DNA of 64,000 nt, from NCBI RefSeq assembly GCF_001701025.1, contig NZ_CP016793.1, positions 62,001 to 126,000 on the forward strand. The letters are read 5' to 3'. Source of the stretch: Lentzea guizhouensis (lineage in GTDB: Bacteria; Actinomycetota; Actinomycetes; Mycobacteriales; Pseudonocardiaceae). The notes under the pieces are model-generated. The model worked only from the letters and a program-made list of their open reading frames with translations. It searched no databases and was not told the DNA's origin. Position numbers and translations under genes: made by a program. Position 1 is the first letter of the stretch; each line of letters opens with the position of its first letter. Positions 1-8,557 of this stretch are shown in pieces.

Positions 1-305
1 TGCGACTGCCGCACCGGCTCGCGGTCCCCCTCCGGCAACTCCTCGGGCAGCCACGCCCGTAAAGCACGCCCGAACATCAGCAACGTCCGCCAGTTGTCCC
101 ACAACGCGAGCAGAACCCCGGCCAGCACCACGGACGCCGCGACGGCGAGCACGCCGTCGTCCTTGAGCAGCACCACGACCGCGACCACGGCCCACAGCTC
201 CACGACCGTGTACACGATCAGGAGCAGCACCTGCTCCGTGTGCTTGCGCCGGGCGCGCAGCACCTGCGTGCGGGAGTCGGGATCGGGCAGTGACTGGCGC
301 TTCAT
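1..305 (-). CDS. Hypothetical membrane protein, 3'-truncated by window edge
   Basis: The reading frame starts at an ATG at 305 and is open for 101 codons to the window edge, so the C-terminus is missing. An AGGAG ribosome site lies about six bases before the ATG. The N-terminus is charged (about 20 residues rich in Arg/Lys), followed by two hydrophobic stretches near residues 26-46 and 50-70, then a polar, acidic tail. I do not recognise the family; it is probably a small inner-membrane protein. Function unknown. Confidence 0.6.
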   Translation of the reverse strand, partial: MKRQSLPDPDSRTQVLRARRKHTEQVLLLIVYTVVELWAVVAVVVLLKDDGVLAVAASVVLAGVLLALWDNWRTLLMFGRALRAWLPEELPEGDREPVRQS

Positions 306-370
306 GACGGCTCCTGAACTCGGTGAACTGGTGTCACCGACCTAATCGCCGTCGTACCGGCATGTCTGCG

Positions 371-1024
371 TCAGATGCCGCACATCGACCGCAATTCTTC
401 CTCGCGCAGAATTTGCACGCCGTTGCGCCGGGTCCGGATGATTCCCGCCTCGCGCAGAACTTTCAAGCACCGCACGAGCGTCTCGCGGGACATTCCCACA
501 ATGCCGGCGAGCTCACGTTGGCTGAGCGGCACCGTGGCGATCATGTCGTCCGCCTCCCGGTGCGCCAGGTTCAGCAGCACCGCACCGACCCGGTACAGCG
601 ACGGGCCGGTGCGCAGGTCCTGCTGGTCGCTCGTGGCACGGTGCCGCGACACCACGACCCGCAGCAGCGCCCACGCGACGGCAGGCCGCGCATGACACAG
701 CTTCTCCAGCGCCTGAGCGGTGAGCACCAAGCCGCACACGCGATCCACGGCCACGAGCGAGGCGGTGCGACATCCGCCGTCCACGGCGGAGAGCTCGCCT
801 ATGATCTCGCCAGGCCCGCGGACGGCGAGCACGTTCTCCTCGCCCGTGGCGGTGAACCGGCTCACCTTGACTCGGCCGTGAGAGACGACCAACACGTTGC
901 GCGACGGATCTCCCTGGTGGCAGATCACCGATCCGGGCGCATATTCAACTCTTGTCGCCGCGCTCCGCAACGCTGTGCGATCGGCTACGGTGAGCATGCC
1001 CGAGAAAGATCGGTCAATCCCCAT
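371..1024 (-). CDS. Crp/Fnr-family transcriptional regulator
   Basis: A protein of about 217 aa. The N-terminal half is a cyclic-nucleotide-binding-type beta barrel (roughly residues 10-120) with the typical glycines and the GELSAVDGG segment. The C-terminal half is a Crp-type winged helix-turn-helix with recognition region LAGIVGMSRETLVRCLKVL near residues 170-190. It probably senses a small effector and binds promoter DNA. It is divergent from the cyclase/VMAP operon that starts at 1152, so that operon is a plausible target, and a cyclase product a plausible ligand; this is inference. The start is uncertain: an ATG at 1054 would add ten residues, but family alignment from memory favours 1024. 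Confidence 0.85.
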   Translation of the reverse strand: MGIDRSFSGMLTVADRTALRSAATRVEYAPGSVICHQGDPSRNVLVVSHGRVKVSRFTATGEENVLAVRGPGEIIGELSAVDGGCRTASLVAVDRVCGLVLTAQALEKLCHARPAVAWALLRVVVSRHRATSDQQDLRTGPSLYRVGAVLLNLAHREADDMIATVPLSQRELAGIVGMSRETLVRCLKVLREAGIIRTRRNGVQILREEELRSMCGI

Positions 1025-1151
1025 AGTTTCATAGTTCCGGCAACTGCACGTCATACCATTGACCCGATTGATCTAAATCGAAGCCGATATGGCGAAGTTT
1101 GCTCGTCACGTCCGGATAATGGGCGGGCTGCCTATCCGGTTGGGAGCCCCC

Positions 1152-3266
1152 GTGGAACAGACACCACGCGCCGAGCCACGGGCGGTCCTGGCCGTGGACG
1201 TGGAGAAGTTCAGCGACCCGAGTCGGACGAACCACCACAAGAGCGTCGTGCAGGACGGGTTGTACGAAGCGCTGCACGCCGCGTTCCACGAGAGCAACAT
1301 CGCCGAGGAGAGCTGGTACGTCGAGGACAGGGGCGACGGCGCGCTGTTCCTGTTCACGCCGGAAGTGCGCAAGCAGGTGCTGACCGACTCCCTCCTACGG
1401 CGGATGGGTGCGAACCTGCTGCGCTACAACGCCACCGTCACGCCCGAAGCCCGCATCAGGCTGCGGATCGCGCTGCACTTCGGCGAGGTCGTGATCAACG
1501 ACAAGGGTGTGGTCGGCGACTGCGTGAACCACACCTTCCGGTTGCTCGACGCCCCTCCGCTCAAGACGGCGCTGGCCGGGTCGACCAGCCTGCTCGCGGT
1601 GGTCGTGTCCGAGGAGTTCTACCGGCACGTGCTGCGGCACGACCCGGCGGCCGAACCGCAGGCGTACAGGCAGATCGAGGTCGTGGTGAAGGAAACGACG
1701 GCCGCGGCGTGGATGCGGCTGTCACCGGAGTCGATGCACGGGACGCCGCCCGCGGCAGCCACTCCCCCGCCGCCGGTGGAGACCACCGAGCACGCCGTCG
1801 TGAGCAGCGGCGAGTCGCTCGTCCTGCTCGCCGACATGATCGCCAGGACGACGCTGCTGGCGAGCCAGGACGACCGGCGGCTGTGCCTCGACCTGCTGAG
1901 CATCTCGCTGAAGCCGCGACTGCAGGTCGTCGAGTTCACCGACGCCCGGCGGCACGTGTTCGCGATCGTGCTCGCCTGCGGACGTCGTCCCGACGGCATC
2001 CGTGCGCTTCTGAAAGCCTTGCGCGAGCTGCGGCCGGACGCGCCGGAACTGGACCAGATCAGCACTCTCGTGCACGACATGGCCACCCTTGAGCTGTTCG
2101 AGGCGGACGACCGCCGCACCCTCGTCGACCTGGTGCAAGGCACCGACTTCCCCCAGCTCGCCGAGTGCTACCGCGCCGCCGCCGGCAGCCAGGCCACCCC
2201 GCTCCCGCCCGGCAGGCACGACACGATCGACGTCCTCCACCGGTTGGAGGGCATGAACGCCCGGCCCGACGGCCTGCCACCGGCGCTGGCGCTGCTCGAG
2301 CACCTCGCGCTGCACGCCGGCGACATCCTCTCCCAGCGGCTCTGGCAGTTCTCCGAGGACCAGGCCCGGGAGATGGGCCTGCACACCGAGCTGCTCGCCC
2401 TGCGCGGTTCGATCTCCGCGGATGCCACCGACACGGTCGCCCCCGCCGAGGCGTCGCTGGTGCTGCGCCTGCAACCGCACGGCGTGCTCCCCGACCAGTA
2501 CCTGCTGTCCGAGTGGCGTCAGACGAGCTCGACCACCTGGTCACCACAGCGCGGCCGGGACTACGCCGGCAGCCTCGCCGAACTGCGGGTGCGCGCCGGT
2601 GAGCTCGTCGCCGGAGCAGAGGGCTGGGCGGAGAACGCCGGCACCATCTCCATCGAGTTCATCCTCCCGAAGGACCTGCTGAACCTGCCGGTCGACCAGT
2701 GGCTCTGCGCCTCGGACGAGGTGACCACGCCCATCGGGCTGAACTACCCGGTGTCGCTGCGTTCCCTGGAGAGGGGCAGGGACAAGGCGAAACACCGCCG
2801 GTGGAAGCAGCGGTGGAATAACCTGCAGGCACACCTGCAGGCAGGCGACAGCCCCATCGACGACGCGGTGCACCGCAGCAGGCTCGACGGCCCGCGGGAA
2901 CGACACCTGCAGAAGCTGGCCGCCAAGCTCGCCCTCGTCGAGGACGTCGTGCTGCTCGTGCTCGCCGACCCGCCCGCGGCCGGCGAGAGCGTCGGCAGGC
3001 TCGAGGTCGCGATCGCGCTCAACGCCGGCGTGCCCGTGCTCGTCTGGCACCGGGAGGACTGCGCGGGCAAGGCGTTCCAGACCACCGTCGACGACCTGCT
3101 GGCCGACGGCGGGCTCGGCAAGCTGCTGGAGAACGTGAAGAAGCTGCGCGGTCAGGCCCTGTACTCCGACGACTGCGACGCACATCCCGGCGCGCACCTC
3201 AGCGTCCTGCTCGACGACCCGGACCGACAGGTCGAACCCCTGCCGCAGGAGGTGACGGCGCCTTGA
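1152..3266 (+). CDS. Class III nucleotide-cyclase domain fused to VMAP protein
   Basis: About 704 aa. Residues 10-190 look like a class III adenylate/guanylate cyclase homology domain: metal Asp16 in AVDVEKFSD, Asp62 in RGDGALF, and the GDCVNHTFR segment carrying the Asn and Arg normally needed for catalysis, so it may be active. A helical middle part (about 215-430) resembles effector-associated/VMAP-M regions. The C-terminal 250 residues resemble the VMAP-C domain of vWA-MoxR-associated proteins. The GTG at 1152 is chosen because GGGAG precedes it; an ATG at 1089 is in frame. The stop overlaps the TTG start of the MoxR gene by four bases. Family assignment is from memory; the cyclase as the system's effector is inference. 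Confidence 0.75.
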   Translation: MEQTPRAEPRAVLAVDVEKFSDPSRTNHHKSVVQDGLYEALHAAFHESNIAEESWYVEDRGDGALFLFTPEVRKQVLTDSLLRRMGANLLRYNATVTPEARIRLRIALHFGEVVINDKGVVGDCVNHTFRLLDAPPLKTALAGSTSLLAVVVSEEFYRHVLRHDPAAEPQAYRQIEVVVKETTAAAWMRLSPESMHGTPPAAATPPPPVETTEHAVVSSGESLVLLADMIARTTLLASQDDRRLCLDLLSISLKPRLQVVEFTDARRHVFAIVLACGRRPDGIRALLKALRELRPDAPELDQISTLVHDMATLELFEADDRRTLVDLVQGTDFPQLAECYRAAAGSQATPLPPGRHDTIDVLHRLEGMNARPDGLPPALALLEHLALHAGDILSQRLWQFSEDQAREMGLHTELLALRGSISADATDTVAPAEASLVLRLQPHGVLPDQYLLSEWRQTSSTTWSPQRGRDYAGSLAELRVRAGELVAGAEGWAENAGTISIEFILPKDLLNLPVDQWLCASDEVTTPIGLNYPVSLRSLERGRDKAKHRRWKQRWNNLQAHLQAGDSPIDDAVHRSRLDGPRERHLQKLAAKLALVEDVVLLVLADPPAAGESVGRLEVAIALNAGVPVLVWHREDCAGKAFQTTVDDLLADGGLGKLLENVKKLRGQALYSDDCDAHPGAHLSVLLDDPDRQVEPLPQEVTAP

Positions 3267-4300
3267 GCCGCACTGCGAACTGGCACATCTACACCGGTAC
3301 CGGGCAACCGCGCGCCGACGTGGACCTGCGTGCCGAGCTGCCGGAACCGCCGCCGTGGCGGGAGTTCCGCGGCGGTCCGGTGCTCGCGACGCCGACCGGT
3401 GACGACCACGACAACAGCAGGCGGATAGGCACACCGGGCGCGGACACCTCCTACCCGGCGGACCGGCACGAGATCGACATGGTCAACGCGGCGTTGTTGT
3501 TGCGCAGGCCGTTGCTCGTCACCGGCGGCCCGGGCACGGGCAAGACGTCGCTGGCGTTCCGGGTGGCGCGGGAGCTCGCGCTCGGGCCGGTGCTCACGTG
3601 GCCGATCACCTCCAGCTCCAAGCTCCGCCAGGACGGGCTGTACGAGTACGACGCCATCGGCCGCGTGCACGCCAACAGCGCCAAGGCGAGCGGGGTGACC
3701 GACGAGCCGACCGACATCGGCAACTTCGTCCACTTGGGACCGTTGGGCACCGCGTTGCTGCCCTTCGAGCTGCCGCGCGTGCTGGTGATCGACGAGATCG
3801 ACAAGGCGGACCTGTCCCTGCCGAACGACCTGCTCGCCGTGCTCGAGGACGGCGAGTACCTGGTGCGCGAGCTGGCCCGCGTCGCCCGCAGGACGCCGAA
3901 GGTCGTGGTGCACACGGCGGACCCCGGCGGCAGCGCGGAGATCACCGAAGGGCACGTGAGGTGCCGCGCCTTCCCGTTCATCGTCTTCACCAGCAACAGG
4001 GAACGCGAGTTCCCCCCGGCGTTCCTGCGCAGGACGCTGCAGCTGGAGATGCAGCCGCCGAACGAGGACCAGCTCGCGAGCATGGTGGCGGCGCACTTCA
4101 GGAACGCCTCGGACGGCTCGGCCGAGCTCATCAGGAAGTTCCTGCGCCGCAGCGAGTCCGAGGGCGGCCTCGCCATCGACCAGCTCCTGAACACCGTCCA
4201 ACTGGCCGCCACCTCCAGCGGGCTCACCGAAGACCGCGCGTCGTGGGAACGACTCCGCGACGCCCTCTGGCACCGGCTCTCGACCACGGGGTTCGAATGA
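3263..4300 (+). CDS. MoxR-type AAA+ ATPase
   Basis: 345 aa starting at a TTG that overlaps the upstream stop. Walker A is GGPGTGKT (residues 88-95, Lys94); Walker B is VLVIDEIDKAD (Asp177, Glu178); the sensor-1 region reads FIVFTSNRERE. MoxR ATPases work as chaperone-like remodelers with a vWA partner. Here the upstream neighbour is a VMAP protein and the downstream neighbour, overlapping by four bases (ATGA), carries a vWA-like domain. That is the vWA-MoxR-VMAP ternary arrangement described for NTP-dependent conflict systems. The C-terminal 80 residues form the small helical lid. Confidence 0.88.
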   Translation: MSRTANWHIYTGTGQPRADVDLRAELPEPPPWREFRGGPVLATPTGDDHDNSRRIGTPGADTSYPADRHEIDMVNAALLLRRPLLVTGGPGTGKTSLAFRVARELALGPVLTWPITSSSKLRQDGLYEYDAIGRVHANSAKASGVTDEPTDIGNFVHLGPLGTALLPFELPRVLVIDEIDKADLSLPNDLLAVLEDGEYLVRELARVARRTPKVVVHTADPGGSAEITEGHVRCRAFPFIVFTSNREREFPPAFLRRTLQLEMQPPNEDQLASMVAAHFRNASDGSAELIRKFLRRSESEGGLAIDQLLNTVQLAATSSGLTEDRASWERLRDALWHRLSTTGFE

Positions 4301-7300
4301 GTCCCCCGGAGCGCGACATCACCGCGCGGGACGTGGCGGACGCCCTGTGGCTCGCCAGCCACGTGTGGCGTATGAGCAGGGACGCGGCGGAAGCCGGTGC
4401 CGTTCCCGCGGCCCCGCTCAGCCGGCACCCTGCGGCGGAGGTGCTGTTGCCACCTCCGGGAACGGGACAGGAGACGTCGCTCTCCCCGTCAACGGCAACC
4501 GGACAGGAGACGTCGTTCTCGCCGCCGCCGGACCTCCCTCGCGGACGGAGGTCCCAAGAGGACACTCCGCTGCGCTACTTCGCCAACGCGCCGGCGGAAC
4601 CCGGTAGGGCACCGGTCACCGAGAACCTGCCGCAGACCCGCGCCATCTCCCGCGCATTGCGCCCGTTGGCCACGCTCGTGCCCTCGGACCGCGAGGTGGA
4701 GTTCGACGAGGAGGCCACCGCTGTCCGAGTCGCCGAGACGGGAGTGTGGTTGCCGGCCTTCCGTCCGACGATGGTTCACCCGTTCGAGGTCGTGCTCGTC
4801 ATCGACACCGCGTCACTGGACATCTGGCAGCGCGAGATCGCCGACTTCCGCGCGGTCCTCGAGACCCAGGGCGCCTTCCACACCGTGCGGCTCGTCTTCG
4901 CCGACTTCAACGTGGAGAACGCGATCGACCTGGTGCTGCGCAGTGGTGGCCCGGACGGCCCCACCCGCAGCCCCGCGGAACTGCTCGACCCGACCGGCCA
5001 CCGCCTGGTCCTGGTCATGACCGATGGCGTCGGCAGGGCCTGGCACACCGGCGCCGCCGAGCGGGTCCTCGGCTACTGGGGCCGTTCGGTGCACGTGAGC
5101 GTCGTCGACCTGTTGCCCCAGGACCTGTGGAGCTGGACCGGTCTCACGACCACGCGCGTGCAATTGCGCATGCCGGCCGCCGGTGCCCCCAACAGCCGCA
5201 TCCGGTACCTCCTGACCGACCCCTCCGACGAGCGCCCGCCCGACACGGCGGTCCCGGTGCCCGTCCTGGAGCTGCGGCCGGACTGGCTGGAGCACTGGAC
5301 CCGGCTCGTCACCGCCGCGGGCCCTGCCGTGCACCTCACGACGTTCTTCGCCGATCCCGGTGCCAAGGAGAGCAGTTTCGAGGTCGACCCGCTCCCCCAC
5401 CTCAGCCCGGCCGAGCGCGTCACCCGGTTCCGCACGTTCGCCTCGCCACCGGCTTTCTCGCTGGCCGGCCTGCTCGCGGCGGCCCCGGTACCACTGCGCC
5501 TGCCGGTGATGACCGTCGTGCGCAAGACCGTGCTGCCGGACACCAAGCTCTCCCACCTCGCCGAGGTGCTGCTGAGTGGTCTGATCGAGCGCGAGGAGTC
5601 CCTTCCCGGCACCTACGAGTTCCGGGACGGGCTGCGCCAGGAACTGCTGGCGACGTGCTCACGGGCCGACACGGCACGAGTCCTGCGCACAGTCGCCGAC
5701 TTCCTGGGTCCGAATGCCGAAGCCGCCCGAGGCCTCAGGGAAGCACTCGACGACCCACACGCGGACATTTCCGAACCCACTCCGGAGTCGCTCCCCTACC
5801 TGCGCCTCCAACAAATCATCTTCAGGGCCATGTCCGGACCCTATGTCAAACGCTCCAACGCTATCAGGGCGGTCCTAAGTGAACTGAATGAGCACCACTC
5901 TAAGGGCATGACGCAGGTCACTGAGACGATTCAGCCCGTGTCTCACACCAACGACGACGAGCCGCCCCCATCAGTTTCCCCAATAAGTGCAGCTGGCCCG
6001 GGAGGGACGTTGACGCTACACGACCGCCAACCCTCGTCCACGTTCCTGAGCCGACAGGAAGACGTTCCAAGGGCGTGGTCGGCGCCGCCGCGGAACTTCA
6101 ACTTCACCGGGCGAACAGAGATGCTCGCCGCGCTGCATTCTCGTTTGACCTCCAGCGACAACAACCTCACCGCAGTGGTTCCCGAAGCACTTTACGGTCT
6201 TGGCGGGATCGGTAAGTCACAGGTCGCCATTGAGTACGCTTATTTGCACGCCGACGATTATGACGTGGTGTGGTGGATACCGTCAGAGGACCCGACGCAC
6301 ATTCGATCGGTGTACATCGCACTGGCGGAGAAGCTGGGAATTCCCAACACCGGTGCGGTCAACGCCGTGATCGAGGCGGTGCGCGAATCTTTGCGCCGCG
6401 GTCATCCTTACCGGCGCTGGCTGCTCGTGTTCGACAACGCCGAAAACCCAGAGGACGTCCGTCCATTCTTCCCCACCGGCGGTTCGGGACACATCTTGGT
6501 GACCTCACGCAACACCCACTGGTCCAGCGTGGCGCAGACCGTCCAGGTCGACCTGTTCAGCCGAGTGGAGAGCAGGCAGCTGCTACAGCGCCGCAACCAG
6601 GGCCTCGGGGACGACGACGCCGAACAGATCGCCGACGTGCTCGGAGACCTCCCGCTGGCGATCGAGCAGGCCGCGTCATGGCTGCGGGAGACGGGCATGA
6701 ACGCCGACGAGTACTTGGCGCTGTTCGCGCAGAAACGTGCGGAGCTGCTCGAAGCCGGTTTGCCGCTCGATTACCACGTGCCGGTCGCCGCCGCGTGGAA
6801 CGTGTCGCTCGACCGCCTCAGCGAGGAGAACCCGGCAGCTCTGCAGTTGCTCCAGGTCTGTTCTTTCTTCGCGCCCGAGCCGATCAGCAGAAGCCTTTTC
6901 ATCGAGCTGCAGGGAATTCCGGTGCCGAACGAGCTCGGTGAAGCGTTGCGCGATCCGTTGTTGCTCGGGAAAGCAATGCGGCAGATCAACAGGTACAGCC
7001 TGGCCCAGATCGACCAGAGCAAGTCCACGATTCTTCTGCACCGGCTGGTCCAGGGGGCGTTGTTCGACCGGATGACACCGCAGGAACGCGCTCAAATGCG
7101 TCACGCCGCTCACGTCCTGCTTGCGACCGACGACCCTCGCGGACCGGGCAGCGAGAAGAACTGGCCCAAGTACATCGAGCTGCTGCCCCACGTGCGTGCC
7201 TCGAAGATGCACGAGTGTGAGGATCCGTGGGTCCGCCGCACGGCTTTGCACAGCGCCGTGTTCCTCGCCGCATGGGGTGACGACCAGGCGGGCTTGGACT

Positions 7301-8553
7301 ACTCCCAAGAGCTTTTCGACTATTGGGCGCAAAGGTTCGGCGAGGATAAACCCGACACGCTGAACGCCGCCAAACAAGTCGGTATCTGCCTGAGGGCACT
7401 CGGCCGCTATGCGGACGCCCTGCGGGTCGACGAACGCGCGTACGCGGTCGCGCAGGAACATCTGGGTGATGAATCCGAGAACACCCTGATCCTCGCGAAC
7501 ATGGTCGCCCAGGACGTGCGTGCCCAGGGCGAGTTCGCCAAAGCGTTCCAACTCAGCGATGGTGCGTACCGGACCGCGAAAGTGGTCTACGGCGCGGAAG
7601 ACGGGCTGACCCTCGCGGCGGCGGAGAACCTCGGGATCGCGTTGCGCCTCATCGGCCGGTTCGCCGACGCGAGGGACATCGACCAGTCCACCTGGGAGAT
7701 CCGCGCACGCCTGCTCGGCGATGAGCACCGGTTCACCCTCGCGACCTTGAACAGCCTCTGCCTGGACATCCGCGAGTGCGGGGAGTACGTCCAGGCCAGG
7801 GACATGCTGGAAACGGCGGTCGCGAAGCACCGCAGGCTCTTCGGTGACGACCACCCGGACACGTTGCGCGCCATCAAGAACCTGGCGGTCACGAGACGCA
7901 AGGCCGGCGACCACAACGGAGCCCTCCACCTCTCCGAGGAGGTGCTGCTGAGGTACACGAAACGGTACGGCGAGGCCTACCCCGGATCGCTGGCGGCGTC
8001 GATGAACCTGGCGGTCGACCTGCGGCAGACGGGAGCGCTCGCCGAGTCGCGCGACCTCGGGGTGCGCGTGGTGCGGGCCTACGTCGACACGCTCGGCGAG
8101 GGTCACCCCTACGTGCTGGCCGCCAAGACGAACCTCGCGGTGGCCCTGCGGTTGCTGGGTGACGTCGAGGAGGCGTCAGCTCTGAACGAGGACGCGTTCG
8201 TCACCATGCAGGACGCTCTGGGCTACGACCACCCGTTCACGCTCGTGTGCGCCACGAACCGGGCGAGCGACTTCGCGGCGTCCGAGGAGTTCGACAAGTC
8301 CTACGCCCTCAACCAGAGGGTGCTCGAACGCTCGAACCGCGCGCTGGGCGAGGACCACCCGTCCACGCTGGCCTGCCGGACCAACATCGTGCTCGACCTG
8401 CGCGGTCTCGGCCGCACGGCGGACGCGGAGTCGATGCAGATCGACGTGATCAAGAGGTTCCAGCGCGTGCTGGGCAAGAACCACCCCGCAACCATCGCCG
8501 CCGCCAGCGGCACCCGTGCGGACTGCGACCTCGAGGCGCTGCCGACGGGGTGA
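4297..8553 (+). CDS. fxsT: vWA-like + NB-ARC STAND ATPase + TPR protein (FxSxx-COOH system TPR type)
   Basis: 1418 aa. Residues 1-160 form a low-complexity/N-terminal region of the SAV_2336 kind. Residues 160-300 are vWA-like (hydrophobic strand ending in Asp170, then LVLVMTDG). Residues 600-900 are an NB-ARC STAND ATPase: P-loop GLGGIGKS (634-641), Walker B WLLVFDNAE, then GDLPLAIEQ as the GLPL motif. From about residue 1005 to the end run about ten 42-residue TPR repeats with the kinesin-light-chain-like GDDHPDTL pattern. The architecture matches the FxSxx-COOH system tetratricopeptide protein. The TPRs would sense a ligand and the NB-ARC would switch by oligomerisation. The gene overlaps moxR by four bases and ends four bases from the convergent RiPP-like pair. 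Confidence 0.85.
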   Translation: MSPPERDITARDVADALWLASHVWRMSRDAAEAGAVPAAPLSRHPAAEVLLPPPGTGQETSLSPSTATGQETSFSPPPDLPRGRRSQEDTPLRYFANAPAEPGRAPVTENLPQTRAISRALRPLATLVPSDREVEFDEEATAVRVAETGVWLPAFRPTMVHPFEVVLVIDTASLDIWQREIADFRAVLETQGAFHTVRLVFADFNVENAIDLVLRSGGPDGPTRSPAELLDPTGHRLVLVMTDGVGRAWHTGAAERVLGYWGRSVHVSVVDLLPQDLWSWTGLTTTRVQLRMPAAGAPNSRIRYLLTDPSDERPPDTAVPVPVLELRPDWLEHWTRLVTAAGPAVHLTTFFADPGAKESSFEVDPLPHLSPAERVTRFRTFASPPAFSLAGLLAAAPVPLRLPVMTVVRKTVLPDTKLSHLAEVLLSGLIEREESLPGTYEFRDGLRQELLATCSRADTARVLRTVADFLGPNAEAARGLREALDDPHADISEPTPESLPYLRLQQIIFRAMSGPYVKRSNAIRAVLSELNEHHSKGMTQVTETIQPVSHTNDDEPPPSVSPISAAGPGGTLTLHDRQPSSTFLSRQEDVPRAWSAPPRNFNFTGRTEMLAALHSRLTSSDNNLTAVVPEALYGLGGIGKSQVAIEYAYLHADDYDVVWWIPSEDPTHIRSVYIALAEKLGIPNTGAVNAVIEAVRESLRRGHPYRRWLLVFDNAENPEDVRPFFPTGGSGHILVTSRNTHWSSVAQTVQVDLFSRVESRQLLQRRNQGLGDDDAEQIADVLGDLPLAIEQAASWLRETGMNADEYLALFAQKRAELLEAGLPLDYHVPVAAAWNVSLDRLSEENPAALQLLQVCSFFAPEPISRSLFIELQGIPVPNELGEALRDPLLLGKAMRQINRYSLAQIDQSKSTILLHRLVQGALFDRMTPQERAQMRHAAHVLLATDDPRGPGSEKNWPKYIELLPHVRASKMHECEDPWVRRTALHSAVFLAAWGDDQAGLDYSQELFDYWAQRFGEDKPDTLNAAKQVGICLRALGRYADALRVDERAYAVAQEHLGDESENTLILANMVAQDVRAQGEFAKAFQLSDGAYRTAKVVYGAEDGLTLAAAENLGIALRLIGRFADARDIDQSTWEIRARLLGDEHRFTLATLNSLCLDIRECGEYVQARDMLETAVAKHRRLFGDDHPDTLRAIKNLAVTRRKAGDHNGALHLSEEVLLRYTKRYGEAYPGSLAASMNLAVDLRQTGALAESRDLGVRVVRAYVDTLGEGHPYVLAAKTNLAVALRLLGDVEEASALNEDAFVTMQDALGYDHPFTLVCATNRASDFAASEEFDKSYALNQRVLERSNRALGEDHPSTLACRTNIVLDLRGLGRTADAESMQIDVIKRFQRVLGKNHPATIAAASGTRADCDLEALPTG

Positions 8554-8557
8554 ACGC

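Noticed and set aside
323..2092. Long plus-strand open frame of 589 codons across the Crp and cyclase genes
   Set aside because: It overlaps two well-supported genes; the translation is Arg/His/Gln-rich shadow sequence without domain motifs.
2541..3434. Minus-strand open frame against the VMAP/MoxR junction
   Set aside because: High-GC shadow ORF; the plus-strand genes have clear domain content and coupled starts.
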